A DNA stretch of 44,557 bases from Clostridia bacterium (GTDB lineage: Bacteria; Bacillota; Clostridia; TANB77; CAG-508), in assembly GCA_017470645.1 (NCBI GenBank), contig JAFUYJ010000035.1, positions 1 through 44,557 on the forward strand, written 5' to 3'. Below, piece by piece: positions 1 to 7,437 of this stretch. A program made the translations under genes and the position numbers. Numbering within the stretch: position 1 is the stretch's first letter; every line of letters starts with the position of its first letter. The notes under the pieces are model-generated. The model worked only from the letters and a program-made list of their open reading frames with translations, made no database searches and had not been told where the DNA came from.

Positions 1-93
1 AATAATTAAATAATTAAATAAATAATTAATTATTTTAATAATTAAATTAATAATTATATTAATATATAAAAAATATATTAAATAATAAAAAAT
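1..93. other. A/T-only intergenic stretch
   Basis: The first 93 bases contain no G or C at all. They consist mainly of repeated TAAT/AATTAA blocks. The stretch lies downstream of the dnaC-like gene and its terminator. No ORF or RNA gene is visible. It would melt easily, but I see no DnaA-box-like sites, so origin function is not claimed. It may be only the edge of a longer intergenic region outside the window. Confidence 0.6.
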
Positions 94-94
94 G

Positions 95-141
95 AAAGCA
101 AATAATTAGTGAACATCTTGATTTCATCAATTATTTGCTTT
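95..141. terminator. Bidirectional intrinsic terminator after the dnaC-like gene
   Basis: A perfect 13-bp inverted repeat (AAAGCAAATAATT at 95-107 and its complement at 129-141) encloses a 21-nt loop. T-rich runs lie on both outer sides: plus-strand T's from 142 and minus-strand T's from 92 down. It would end the minus-strand dnaD-dnaC transcript. Confidence 0.7.
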
Positions 142-168
142 TATTTTTTTATTTAAATATTTAAAAAA

Positions 169-1170
169 TTATCTATTCATAAATCGAATATCTTCTCCAA
201 AAAATCTACAAATATTATAATCACCAATCAATCTTGAAATAATACGCTCTCCGTATGTTTTATTAAGAATTGGTAAGCTTAAATTTGTGGAAATAATTGT
301 TTTTAAACATTTATTATTTTGATTTAATAAACGTGTATTAATAATATTAAATAATTCAGTAAATTTAATATTATTTAGCGATTCAGTACCTAAATCATCA
401 ATTATTAGCAAGTCAACATCTAAAAGATTTTTGTAAGTATTATCTGATGAATTATTTTTATTAAATTTATAATCAATTATTGTATCAAGCATTATAGGAG
501 CTGTTTGATATAAAACAGTTTTATCTCTTTGAATCATTTCTTTGGCTATACAACTTGATAAAAATGTTTTTCCTAATCCAGTGTTCCCAGTAAATAATAG
601 ATTCTTTTCTTTTGGGTCATCAAAATTATTAATGAAATTCATACATATGTCTTTTATTAATGAAATATTTTCTCTTGGAGAAATTTCTGAATTATATTTT
701 TCCTTATCTACTTTATCTGAATATTTATCAAGCGAAAAATTATCAAAATTTTGCTTTTCTAAATTAGCTATATTAGATTTATTATATTCAATGTTATATA
801 TTTCTTGTTTTAAACAGCTACACATCGTTGAAGTATAATTTTCTTGAATATATCCAGTATCGTTACAAAGCTTACATGAATAATTTGGTAATAAATAATC
901 AGCTGGAAGATCTAATTTTTTTATTATTTCTGATTTTTCATTTTTTAATTTTTTTACTTTTAAATTTAACTCATTTAATAATTCCTCCGAGTTTGACTGA
1001 ATTAATGCCTTGGCAGTAGAGATTCCTATTTTTGATAATTCATCATCAATTTCTTGTAAACGAGGATTTTCTGAATATAATTTGTTTTTTCTATTTTCTA
1101 AATCTTTTTCAGCATATAATCTTTTTCTTTCATATTCTTTTAAAAGAGATGATAATATTGCATTATTCAT
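169..1170 (-). CDS. DnaC/DnaI-like helicase-loader ATPase
   Basis: An AAA+ ATPase of the DnaC/DnaI type, which loads the replicative helicase at the primosome. The N-terminal half is a charged coiled-coil region. Next comes a Cys cluster (CKLCND then CSC), the probable zinc site seen in many Firmicute loaders. The ATPase core has Walker A GNTGLGKT, Walker B LLIIDD, a sensor-like IISTN and an ERIISRL arginine-finger region. An in-frame ATG lies 18 nt upstream at 1188. I prefer the ATG at 1170 because GGATGTGAT, a near-perfect Shine-Dalgarno sequence, sits just before it and would be inside the longer ORF. It lies downstream of the DnaD-like gene on the same strand, as primosome genes often do. 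The family is clear; whether it serves the chromosome or an integrated element cannot be told from sequence. Confidence 0.87.
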   Translation of the reverse strand: MNNAILSSLLKEYERKRLYAEKDLENRKNKLYSENPRLQEIDDELSKIGISTAKALIQSNSEELLNELNLKVKKLKNEKSEIIKKLDLPADYLLPNYSCKLCNDTGYIQENYTSTMCSCLKQEIYNIEYNKSNIANLEKQNFDNFSLDKYSDKVDKEKYNSEISPRENISLIKDICMNFINNFDDPKEKNLLFTGNTGLGKTFLSSCIAKEMIQRDKTVLYQTAPIMLDTIIDYKFNKNNSSDNTYKNLLDVDLLIIDDLGTESLNNIKFTELFNIINTRLLNQNNKCLKTIISTNLSLPILNKTYGERIISRLIGDYNICRFFGEDIRFMNR

Positions 1171-1196
1171 TTTATCACATCCATTCATTTTTTATT

Positions 1197-1228
1197 AAAG
1201 CATTATAAATAAATATTTATAATGCTTT
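1197..1228. repeat. 14-bp perfect hairpin between the dnaD- and dnaC-like genes
   Basis: AAAGCATTATAAAT at 1197-1210 is followed by the 4-nt loop AAAT and its exact complement at 1215-1228. There is no clear T-run on the minus strand beyond it, so it is a poor terminator. As it lies between two co-directional genes, it could be an RNA-processing or mRNA-stabilising hairpin that tunes the second gene. Confidence 0.45.
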
Positions 1229-1232
1229 ATAA

Positions 1233-2306
1233 TTATATATTAATATTATTTAAAAAATCATTATTATTTGTTGATGAATTATTTTGGCTTAATTTATTAA
1301 TACCATCAACATCAATAATATTATTTATTGATTGAACATTATTTGTGGAATTTGCGTAAAAATTATCCCAATTAGAACGTTCTCTTTGCTCATAATTTGT
1401 ATAACCAGTTTGCTTTTCCAATTTCTTAATGTTTTGATTTTTTGTTTTACTTTCTAATAAATAAGAATTAACTTCGGCAGGAGTTTTCAATTTCCTATCG
1501 TGCCAGTCTGTTAATATTTTATCTAAATAATCAAAACTTATATTTGATTTTGATGTTGTTTTCTTTAATGCTAATTCTATAATATCAAAATTAAATCCAA
1601 ATTCTAAATTCCATCTTGAAACATAACCTTCCTCATATTGAGAAAGCTGTCTATTCAAATTCAATTTTTTAGAAATTGTATTTGAAATTGATCTTAATTT
1701 TTCTTGCTTTTCTGAATATAGTTCTAGGTCATTAAAGGTTTTTATATTATTTTGTGACCATGCTTCAGCAACAGTTTGAATATAATTTCTGTGAAGTGCT
1801 GAACGATTAAAACAATATCTAAATAAAGCAATCATTACCTCTTCATCGAATTTATATTTTTTAAACCATAAATCAATATCACTATACCATGATGGGGACA
1901 TTATTCCTTGGAAGAATTCATTATTAATATTTTCAATAGCCTTTGAACGATATTGATTTTTTGCTGTTTTTTCAAGTTCTTCAGGTGATGATGTAATTTT
2001 AGGATTGTATAATTTATGTAGTTCTATTTCTTGCAAATTATTTAATATATATCCTGTATTTTTTTTAGTAATAATGTGTTGTTCTTCCCAAAATTTTATT
2101 CCTTCTTGAATTGTTTTTAATGGAAGTTGTAATTTTTTAGCTAAGTCATTTACTTTAATATCTTTGCCATATTTAGCTAAAAATACCATATAAAGATAGA
2201 TTTTAATGTAGTTTCCATCAGCATATGAAAGGTATTCTGTAAAAAATACGTCCGGTAATGATGTTGATGAAAATATAAAAGGTGAATCGCTTTGTTCTAA
2301 CTTCAT
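1233..2306 (-). CDS. DnaD/DnaB-like replication initiation protein
   Basis: A 357-residue primosomal protein of the DnaD/DnaB superfamily, which remodels DNA at origins and recruits the helicase loader. The N-terminal ~100 residues look like a winged-helix domain (VNDLAKKLQLPLKTIQEGIKF). Two helical DnaD-type segments follow at about residues 125-205 and 220-290. The second carries the YxxxIxxxW signature as DYLDKILTDW. The last ~60 residues are Asn/Ser-rich and probably disordered. The start at 2306 has a good GGAGGAAG ribosome binding site. It precedes the DnaC-like ATPase on the same strand, matching the functional pairing of DnaD with the helicase loader. Family assignment is firm. Confidence 0.87.
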   Translation of the reverse strand: MKLEQSDSPFIFSSTSLPDVFFTEYLSYADGNYIKIYLYMVFLAKYGKDIKVNDLAKKLQLPLKTIQEGIKFWEEQHIITKKNTGYILNNLQEIELHKLYNPKITSSPEELEKTAKNQYRSKAIENINNEFFQGIMSPSWYSDIDLWFKKYKFDEEVMIALFRYCFNRSALHRNYIQTVAEAWSQNNIKTFNDLELYSEKQEKLRSISNTISKKLNLNRQLSQYEEGYVSRWNLEFGFNFDIIELALKKTTSKSNISFDYLDKILTDWHDRKLKTPAEVNSYLLESKTKNQNIKKLEKQTGYTNYEQRERSNWDNFYANSTNNVQSINNIIDVDGINKLSQNNSSTNNNDFLNNINI

Positions 2307-2343
2307 GTTACTTCCTCCATTTCTCTATAGTGAATTTTGTCAA

Positions 2344-2372
2344 ATTATATCATTAATATCGGAGATATACAA
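2344..2372 (-). promoter_or_regulatory. Sigma-A-type promoter for the dnaD-dnaC pair
   Basis: On the minus strand, TTGTAT (2372-2367) is separated by 17 bases from TATAAT (2349-2344). This is about 38 bases upstream of the DnaD-like start codon. Spacing and -10 box are ideal; the -35 box is imperfect. Confidence 0.6.
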
Positions 2373-2522
2373 TACCAAAACGGAATTTTGGAAATTAGTT
2401 GTCACAGTAAAGGATTGTTATGTAATTTATATATTATAAACTAGAAATAATTGTATATAAAGTATAAATTTAAGAAATTAGTAAAAAATTTATTATAGAT
2501 GAAAACAAAGGAGAGAATAGTT

Positions 2523-3704
2523 TTGTATATTTATTCAGAAAAAGATAAAAAATTTAAAAGAACGTTAATTGTTTTTGCAATTAGTATAATAATTTTATTA
2601 ACTGGAATCAAATTATATCAGATGTATTCAAGCATAGATATAACAAAGTACAATACAGTAAAGGCTAAAAGAGTATTGCAAACCGTAAAAGAAAAAAACA
2701 ATGAAGATCAAACTGTGGCTGAAATGATAGAAAATACTACGGATTGTGTTGTTGGTATTTCGAAATTAAAAGATAACGGAAACACTGTGTTTACCCAAAA
2801 TGGTGTGAGTAAAATGGGAATAGGAAGTGGAGTTATAATATCTGAAAATGGTTATATTCTAACAAATGAGCACGTTTCTGGAGCTAGGAATAGCACTTGT
2901 TATGTAACAATGGAGGATGGTAAAAATTACAATGCAAAAGTTGTGTGGTCAGAATCAAATTTAGATTTAGCAATAATTAAAATAAACATGAAATGCATAA
3001 ATTATGCAAGATTAGGAGACTCAGACGATATAAAAGTTGGAGAAAGTGTGTATGCCATTGGAAACCCTATTGGATTCGAATTTCAAAAAACAGTTACATC
3101 GGGAATTGTAAGTGCATTGAATAGAACTATTATCTTTGATGAAAGTAATCCAACTTCTTTTGAAAATAATGAACAAAGTATAAATAATTCATTTCAGAAA
3201 TCAAATGGAAATGAAATATATATGTCTAACTTAATTCAAACGGACGCTACTATAAATCCAGGAAACAGCGGTGGACCACTTATAAATAATAATGGCGAAA
3301 TTATAGGAATAAATACAGTAAAAATAACATCTGCTGAAGGCATAGGTTTTGCAGTTCCAATAAATGTAATAAAACCAATACTTCAAAAATTGGAAGCAGA
3401 AGGTGAGTTTGAGGAGGCAAGTCTTGGCATATTTGCTTATGATAAAAATGTAATTCCATATTTAAATTCAAATATTAAGTTTGATACAGGAATATATGTA
3501 GCACAGATTTCCCTAGATTCAGCAGCATATCGAACAGGCTTACAAATTGGTGATGTAATAACTAAAGTAGACAATGTAGCACTAGAAAAAATGTGCGATT
3601 TAAGAGAGTATATTTATTCTAAAAATGTAGGGGATACGGTTAATTTAACGATATTGAGAAATAATAAAGAAAAAAATATAGAGGTAAGATTAAGTAAAAA
3701 GTAA
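2523..3704 (+). CDS. HtrA/DegP-like membrane-anchored serine protease
   Basis: A trypsin-like serine protease of the HtrA family with one PDZ domain, expected to act on misfolded proteins outside the membrane. From an ATG at 2499 the ORF has 401 codons. A single membrane helix lies near residues 22-42. The catalytic triad in that numbering is His125 (LTNEHV), Asp156 (SNLDLAI) and Ser257 (NPGNSGGP). A C-terminal PDZ domain spans about 300-400. The ATG at 2499 has no ribosome binding site. AAGGAGAG lies within the ORF, 8 nt before a TTG codon at 2523, so I take TTG as the start. It sits divergently from the dnaD gene and 63 bases before an oxidoreductase. Confidence 0.9.
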   Translation: MYIYSEKDKKFKRTLIVFAISIIILLTGIKLYQMYSSIDITKYNTVKAKRVLQTVKEKNNEDQTVAEMIENTTDCVVGISKLKDNGNTVFTQNGVSKMGIGSGVIISENGYILTNEHVSGARNSTCYVTMEDGKNYNAKVVWSESNLDLAIIKINMKCINYARLGDSDDIKVGESVYAIGNPIGFEFQKTVTSGIVSALNRTIIFDESNPTSFENNEQSINNSFQKSNGNEIYMSNLIQTDATINPGNSGGPLINNNGEIIGINTVKITSAEGIGFAVPINVIKPILQKLEAEGEFEEASLGIFAYDKNVIPYLNSNIKFDTGIYVAQISLDSAAYRTGLQIGDVITKVDNVALEKMCDLREYIYSKNVGDTVNLTILRNNKEKNIEVRLSKK

Positions 3705-3767
3705 ATCATAAAATTTAGCCATATCAGTGAGATAATAGATATTTTTCATAAAAAAGGAGATGGTAGT

Positions 3768-5291
3768 ATGAATAAATCTTTATGGATTGCAGATGGCATC
3801 CAAACTAATTATCCAAAACTAGACAGAAATGGAGAAACGAAAGTATGCATAATAGGTGGAGGAATTACTGGGGCTGTAGTTTCATATTTATTAGCAAAAA
3901 AAGGAGTAGATGCAGTAATATTAGAAAAAGAAAAAGTATGTATGGGAGTGACAGCTAACTCTACGGCTAAACTAACTAGCCAGCATGGACTGTTCTATAA
4001 GTATTTAGCTGATGAAAATGGATTAGATTTTGCTCGTAAATATTTAGAATCAAATGAAAAAGGAATAAAACTAGCTGAAAAAATAATAAATGAGGAAAAT
4101 ATAGAATGTAACTATGAAAAGAAAGATGCATATGTTTTTGCAACTAACGAAAGTGAACTAGACAAGGTAAAACAAGAAGTAGATGTTCTAAAAAAAGCAA
4201 ATTTTAATGCAGAGTTTATAGAAGATATTAACATACCGGTGGAAAAATGTCTAGGGGCAATTAAATTCTCAAACCAAGCACAATTTAATTCTAGAAAATA
4301 TACGTTGGGGTTGTTTGACAAATTTATTGAAATGGGAGGGAAAATATATGAGAACAGTAAAGTAATAAATATTGAAAAAATAGATGAAAAATATAAAATT
4401 TATACAGAAGATCATAATATCATAGCGGATAAGGTTGTAATTTGTACACACTACCCTATAAAAAATTTTCCAGGAATGTATTTTGCGAAAATGTATCAAG
4501 ATAAATCATATGCAATAGCCGTAGACGTTGGAGAAAATAAATTAGATGGAATGTACATTCAATCATGTGATCCTGTAATATCATTTAGAACAGCTAGATA
4601 TAATGAAAAAGACTTGTTAATAGTTGCAGGTTCTGGGCATAGAACAGGTCAACCCGATGGAAAAATAGAAGATAGTTATAAAAATTTAGAAAACTATATA
4701 AAACAATATTATCCAAATGCTGATGTAAAATTTAGGTGGTCAACAGAAGACTGTGTAACTTTAGATAAAGTCCCATATATAGGAGAATTTTCGAAATTAT
4801 TGCCAAATGTGTACGTTGCAACAGGTTTTAAAAAGTGGGGTATGAGTACGTCACATGTAGCTGGAATGATAATATCCGATATGATTTTAGGTAATAAAAA
4901 TGAGTATTCTGATATATATAAAGCAACAAGGTTAGAACCTATAAAAAACATAAAAGAGTTTGGAAACATGCTTAAAGAAAGCACATATTCGTTATTGATA
5001 AATAAGATAAAACCTGCTAAAGATATAATTGAAAAAATACCAATAGGAGATGGAGGAATAGTAGAAATTAATGGAGAAAAAGTAGGTATATATAAAAGGG
5101 ATGATGGAGAAATATTCATAGTAAAACCATATTGTGGACATTTGGGATGCTTGGTTTCATGGAACAATTTAGAGAAAACTTGGGATTGTCCTTGTCACGG
5201 ATCTAGATATGATTATATGGGAAATATTATTACGGAGCCAACGGTTAAGAAACTTAGAAGATTGGAAAATGACAGTAGTAATGAAGAATAA
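3768..5291 (+). CDS. FAD-dependent oxidoreductase with C-terminal Rieske [2Fe-2S] domain
   Basis: A 507-residue fusion. Residues ~25-380 are a DAO-type FAD oxidoreductase with the dinucleotide-binding motif IIGGGITGAVVSY and a following acidic residue (ILEKE). Residues ~430-500 are a Rieske domain with the cluster ligands C456-x-H458 and C474-x-x-H477. The extra cysteines C461 and C476 (CGHLGC, CPCHGS) match the disulfide-stabilised cytochrome bc/b6f pattern. The architecture resembles Bacillus YhfW. The substrate is not known. There is no signal peptide, so it is probably cytosolic. GGAGATGG precedes the ATG. It is followed by a strong terminator at 5302-5335. It may be co-transcribed with htrA (63-bp gap, no terminator seen). 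Confidence 0.88.
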   Translation: MNKSLWIADGIQTNYPKLDRNGETKVCIIGGGITGAVVSYLLAKKGVDAVILEKEKVCMGVTANSTAKLTSQHGLFYKYLADENGLDFARKYLESNEKGIKLAEKIINEENIECNYEKKDAYVFATNESELDKVKQEVDVLKKANFNAEFIEDINIPVEKCLGAIKFSNQAQFNSRKYTLGLFDKFIEMGGKIYENSKVINIEKIDEKYKIYTEDHNIIADKVVICTHYPIKNFPGMYFAKMYQDKSYAIAVDVGENKLDGMYIQSCDPVISFRTARYNEKDLLIVAGSGHRTGQPDGKIEDSYKNLENYIKQYYPNADVKFRWSTEDCVTLDKVPYIGEFSKLLPNVYVATGFKKWGMSTSHVAGMIISDMILGNKNEYSDIYKATRLEPIKNIKEFGNMLKESTYSLLINKIKPAKDIIEKIPIGDGGIVEINGEKVGIYKRDDGEIFIVKPYCGHLGCLVSWNNLEKTWDCPCHGSRYDYMGNIITEPTVKKLRRLENDSSNEE

Positions 5292-5301
5292 AGAATTGTA
5301 C

Positions 5302-5335
5302 AAAAAAGACAAGCAAATAATCGCTTGTCTTTTTT
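5302..5335. terminator. Bidirectional terminator between oxidoreductase gene and tRNA-Arg
   Basis: A perfect 13-bp stem (AAAAAAGACAAGC, 5302-5314, and its complement at 5323-5335) has an 8-nt loop. The A and T tracts at the base give a U-run in either direction, so it can end both the plus-strand oxidoreductase gene and the minus-strand tRNA-Arg. Confidence 0.85.
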
Positions 5336-5338
5336 GCT

Positions 5339-5415
<77 letters not shown>

Positions 5416-5564
5416 GAAACTATATATTATTATAACTGCTTTTTGTATTTATTTCAAGAGTAAAATGATTTTTTTATAAAATTTTTTAAAAAACACTTGA
5501 AAAAAGGATTAGATTATGTTATATTATATTAGTCTTTGGAATAAAAATTGTAAAGATAATTTAT

Positions 5565-5640
5565 CGAGGCGTAGCGCAGTTGGTAGCGCGCGTGGTTTGG
5601 GACCATGAGGTCGCAGGTTCGATCCCTGTCGCCTCGACCA
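5565..5640 (+). tRNA. tRNA-Pro (anticodon TGG)
   Basis: A cloverleaf with acceptor CGAGGCG/CGCCTCG, D-arm TAGCGCAGTTGGTAGCGCG, anticodon loop TTTGGGA (TGG), T-loop GTTCGATCC and encoded CCA. The starting C of the acceptor is typical of tRNA-Pro. Nine T's follow the CCA directly. Confidence 0.97.
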
Positions 5641-5697
5641 TTTTTTTTTGCAATTTTTCAAAAAGTCGAGAGAATTTATTGTAATTCGAAAACATAG

Positions 5698-5742
5698 AAA
5701 TATGCTATTTTCTAAGCAAATTAGAAAATAGCATATTTTTTT
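5698..5742 (+). terminator. Strong intrinsic terminator downstream of tRNA-Pro
   Basis: An 18-bp perfect stem (5698-5715 with 5721-5738) around a 5-nt loop GCAAA, running into a plus-strand T-tract. It backs up termination of the tRNA-Pro transcript. Confidence 0.8.
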
Positions 5743-5758
5743 ATCTTCAGAAAAAAAT

Positions 5759-5802
5759 AAAGACAGAGAAAACCTTAAATTTCTATAGTTTTCTCTGTCT
5801 TT
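5759..5802. terminator. Terminator at the 3' end of the type IV secretion-like cluster
   Basis: A 15-bp perfect stem (AAAGACAGAGAAAAC at 5759-5773 and complement at 5788-5802) has a 14-nt loop. On the minus strand it is followed by TTATTTTTTT, so it ends the cluster directly after the PrgI-like gene. It also has T's on the plus side. Confidence 0.8.
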
Positions 5803-5854
5803 TAATCTTAATTTATTTCTAATAAACCGTAACCACAATATTAGATAATTAAAT

Positions 5855-6145
5855 TTATTTAAATGATTTTTTAAACAAATAAACTTTTTGCTTAACTAAA
5901 AATTTAAATATATAAGTCAGCGTAAAAAGGGGAGATTCATTATTGAATCCTACAATGGTTAATAATAAAACAGGAAAAGAAAGAGATGAAAATAAACAGA
6001 TCTTTATTGGAATTTTAACACTTATATTTTTTAAAATAAAATATAAAAAAACATTCCATATAATGTTACAAATAGCCGTAGGATAATCTATTATTCCTAA
6101 AATTTTATTTTTAAATTTATAATTTTTGGGAATTATGAAATTCAT
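5855..6145 (-). CDS. PrgI-family (VirB3-like) inner-membrane protein of a type IV secretion system
   Basis: A small protein of 96 residues matching the PrgI family of Gram-positive conjugation systems. It has an N-terminal IPKNYKFKNKILG segment followed by two membrane helices (about residues 25-45 and 50-70 of the mature frame). PrgI/VirB3 proteins work beside the VirB4 ATPase in the membrane complex. The ORF extends 9 nt upstream to a GTG, but GGAG is 8 nt before the ATG at 6145, so I take that ATG. The gene is 18 nt downstream of the VirB6-like gene. A VirB4 gene, the usual next gene, is absent. Instead comes a terminator and a tRNA. Confidence 0.78.
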   Translation of the reverse strand: MNFIIPKNYKFKNKILGIIDYPTAICNIIWNVFLYFILKNISVKIPIKICLFSSLSFPVLLLTIVGFNNESPLFTLTYIFKFLVKQKVYLFKKSFK

Positions 6146-6163
6146 ATGTATCACTCCTTTTTA

Positions 6164-7045
6164 TTATTTAATTAAATATCGAAGCGAGCTAAAATTGGAT
6201 GAAACTTCAGTAGAAATTCCACCAATTAATTCGCGAATATAAGAGTTGGCTTTTGTTAGTGCATAGATTGAACCAATACATATAACTTTGGAAAATAAAT
6301 TTGAGGATGAAAAATCAGTTGAGAATATTACTAATAATATCAATGAAACAAATGATTGAAGTAATAATAATGATAAAACTGATTTAAACCATGCCTTGAA
6401 AAACCATGATGTAGATGAATTAATTAATGTAATAAATGAAAATGGGGTAATTAAAATAAATACTTTTAAAATTACATACCTTAAAGAATATGTAAATAAT
6501 AAATTTAACAAATTAATTGATACAAAGCTTTTTAATAAGCCATCTAATGAAAATAAATTCAAACTGTTTGAATCAGTTGTTATAACATTATTTAACCTTA
6601 AAATTAATTCAGAAAAACTTATATTACAATTAAAAATATTTTCTCCAACTTCGCGAATAGCGAGTGAAATTAAAGAATTAATATTGATTATTTGTTCCAT
6701 AATAAAATATGAAGAATTTGCTAAAATGGTATAAATAAATAATTTAAATATAAATTGAAATGGCTGTTCTGTCTCTGTTGATAAATAGTGAGAATATGCA
6801 TACCTTATAATGTAAAATAATGAAAATCCAATTAGTAATGAATTTGCAATTAATATTAATCCAGACGTTGATGAAGTACCTAAAAATTTACTCATAAAAT
6901 TATCATTTAATATATCTGGCTTAATAAAAATAATATCATCTAAAATCGAATATACATTATTATCTATAGATGAAAAAAGTGATGAGAAAAGTGTGTTAAT
7001 TGTTGTTATAATAGTTTGCGTAATAGATGCTTGAGTTTCTTGCAT
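6164..7045 (-). CDS. VirB6/TrbL-like polytopic membrane protein
   Basis: A 293-residue protein with about five to six hydrophobic segments, between residues ~62 and ~275. The topology and gene position match VirB6/TrbL proteins that form the inner-membrane channel of conjugative type IV secretion systems. The mid-section (SYSLRYVILKVFILITPFSF) resembles the conserved core of that group. GGAGAT precedes the ATG with good spacing. It lies between the pilin-like and PrgI-like genes. Sequence conservation in this family is low, so the call rests mainly on topology and context. Confidence 0.7.
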   Translation of the reverse strand: MQETQASITQTIITTINTLFSSLFSSIDNNVYSILDDIIFIKPDILNDNFMSKFLGTSSTSGLILIANSLLIGFSLFYIIRYAYSHYLSTETEQPFQFIFKLFIYTILANSSYFIMEQIININSLISLAIREVGENIFNCNISFSELILRLNNVITTDSNSLNLFSLDGLLKSFVSINLLNLLFTYSLRYVILKVFILITPFSFITLINSSTSWFFKAWFKSVLSLLLLQSFVSLILLVIFSTDFSSSNLFSKVICIGSIYALTKANSYIRELIGGISTEVSSNFSSLRYLIK

Positions 7046-7067
7046 TTAAATTATCTCCATTCTTATA

Positions 7068-7418
7068 TTATTTTTCAATTAATAAGTTTTGAATTGTAGA
7101 CAAAACTAAATCTATAACCAAAATTAAAGCATAAGATATTAAAGCAGTACGAATTAACTTTTTTCCAGTACGCATTCTTTCATCATCACCAAAACTAAAC
7201 TTCTTCATAAACACTCCAACCGCAACGGCAACAGCTGCTGCAGGCGTTGCTAAACTTACAAGCCAACTCTCTATTTTATGAAATGCAGAATTTAATGTTG
7301 AAACTAATTTTGGGTATGCGGCAAATGAATAACTTGAAAAAATAGGAATAAAAATAATAGTATAAATAATAATAATAAAAAATATGTTTTTATTAAAAAT
7401 GTTTTTTAATAATTTCAT
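7068..7418 (-). CDS. VirB2/TrbC-like pilin-type small membrane protein
   Basis: A 116-residue protein with an N-terminal signal-like helix ending in SYSFAA, a plausible signal peptidase site. Two further helices follow: an Ala/Val-rich segment PAAAVAVAVGVFM and a C-terminal one, ALISYALILVIDLVL, with a basic loop between them. This is the VirB2/TrbC layout of Gram-positive conjugation clusters. AAAGGAGG precedes the ATG. It is 19 nt downstream of the coupling ATPase gene and 22 nt upstream of the VirB6-like gene, so the four genes look like one operon. Confidence 0.72.
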   Translation of the reverse strand: MKLLKNIFNKNIFFIIIIYTIIFIPIFSSYSFAAYPKLVSTLNSAFHKIESWLVSLATPAAAVAVAVGVFMKKFSFGDDERMRTGKKLIRTALISYALILVIDLVLSTIQNLLIEK

Positions 7419-7437
7419 TTAATAATCCTCCTTTAAA

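Noticed and set aside
4112..5167. Several minus-strand ORFs within the FAD-Rieske gene.
   Set aside because: They are antisense to a well-supported conserved protein, with no ribosome binding sites and no recognisable domains.
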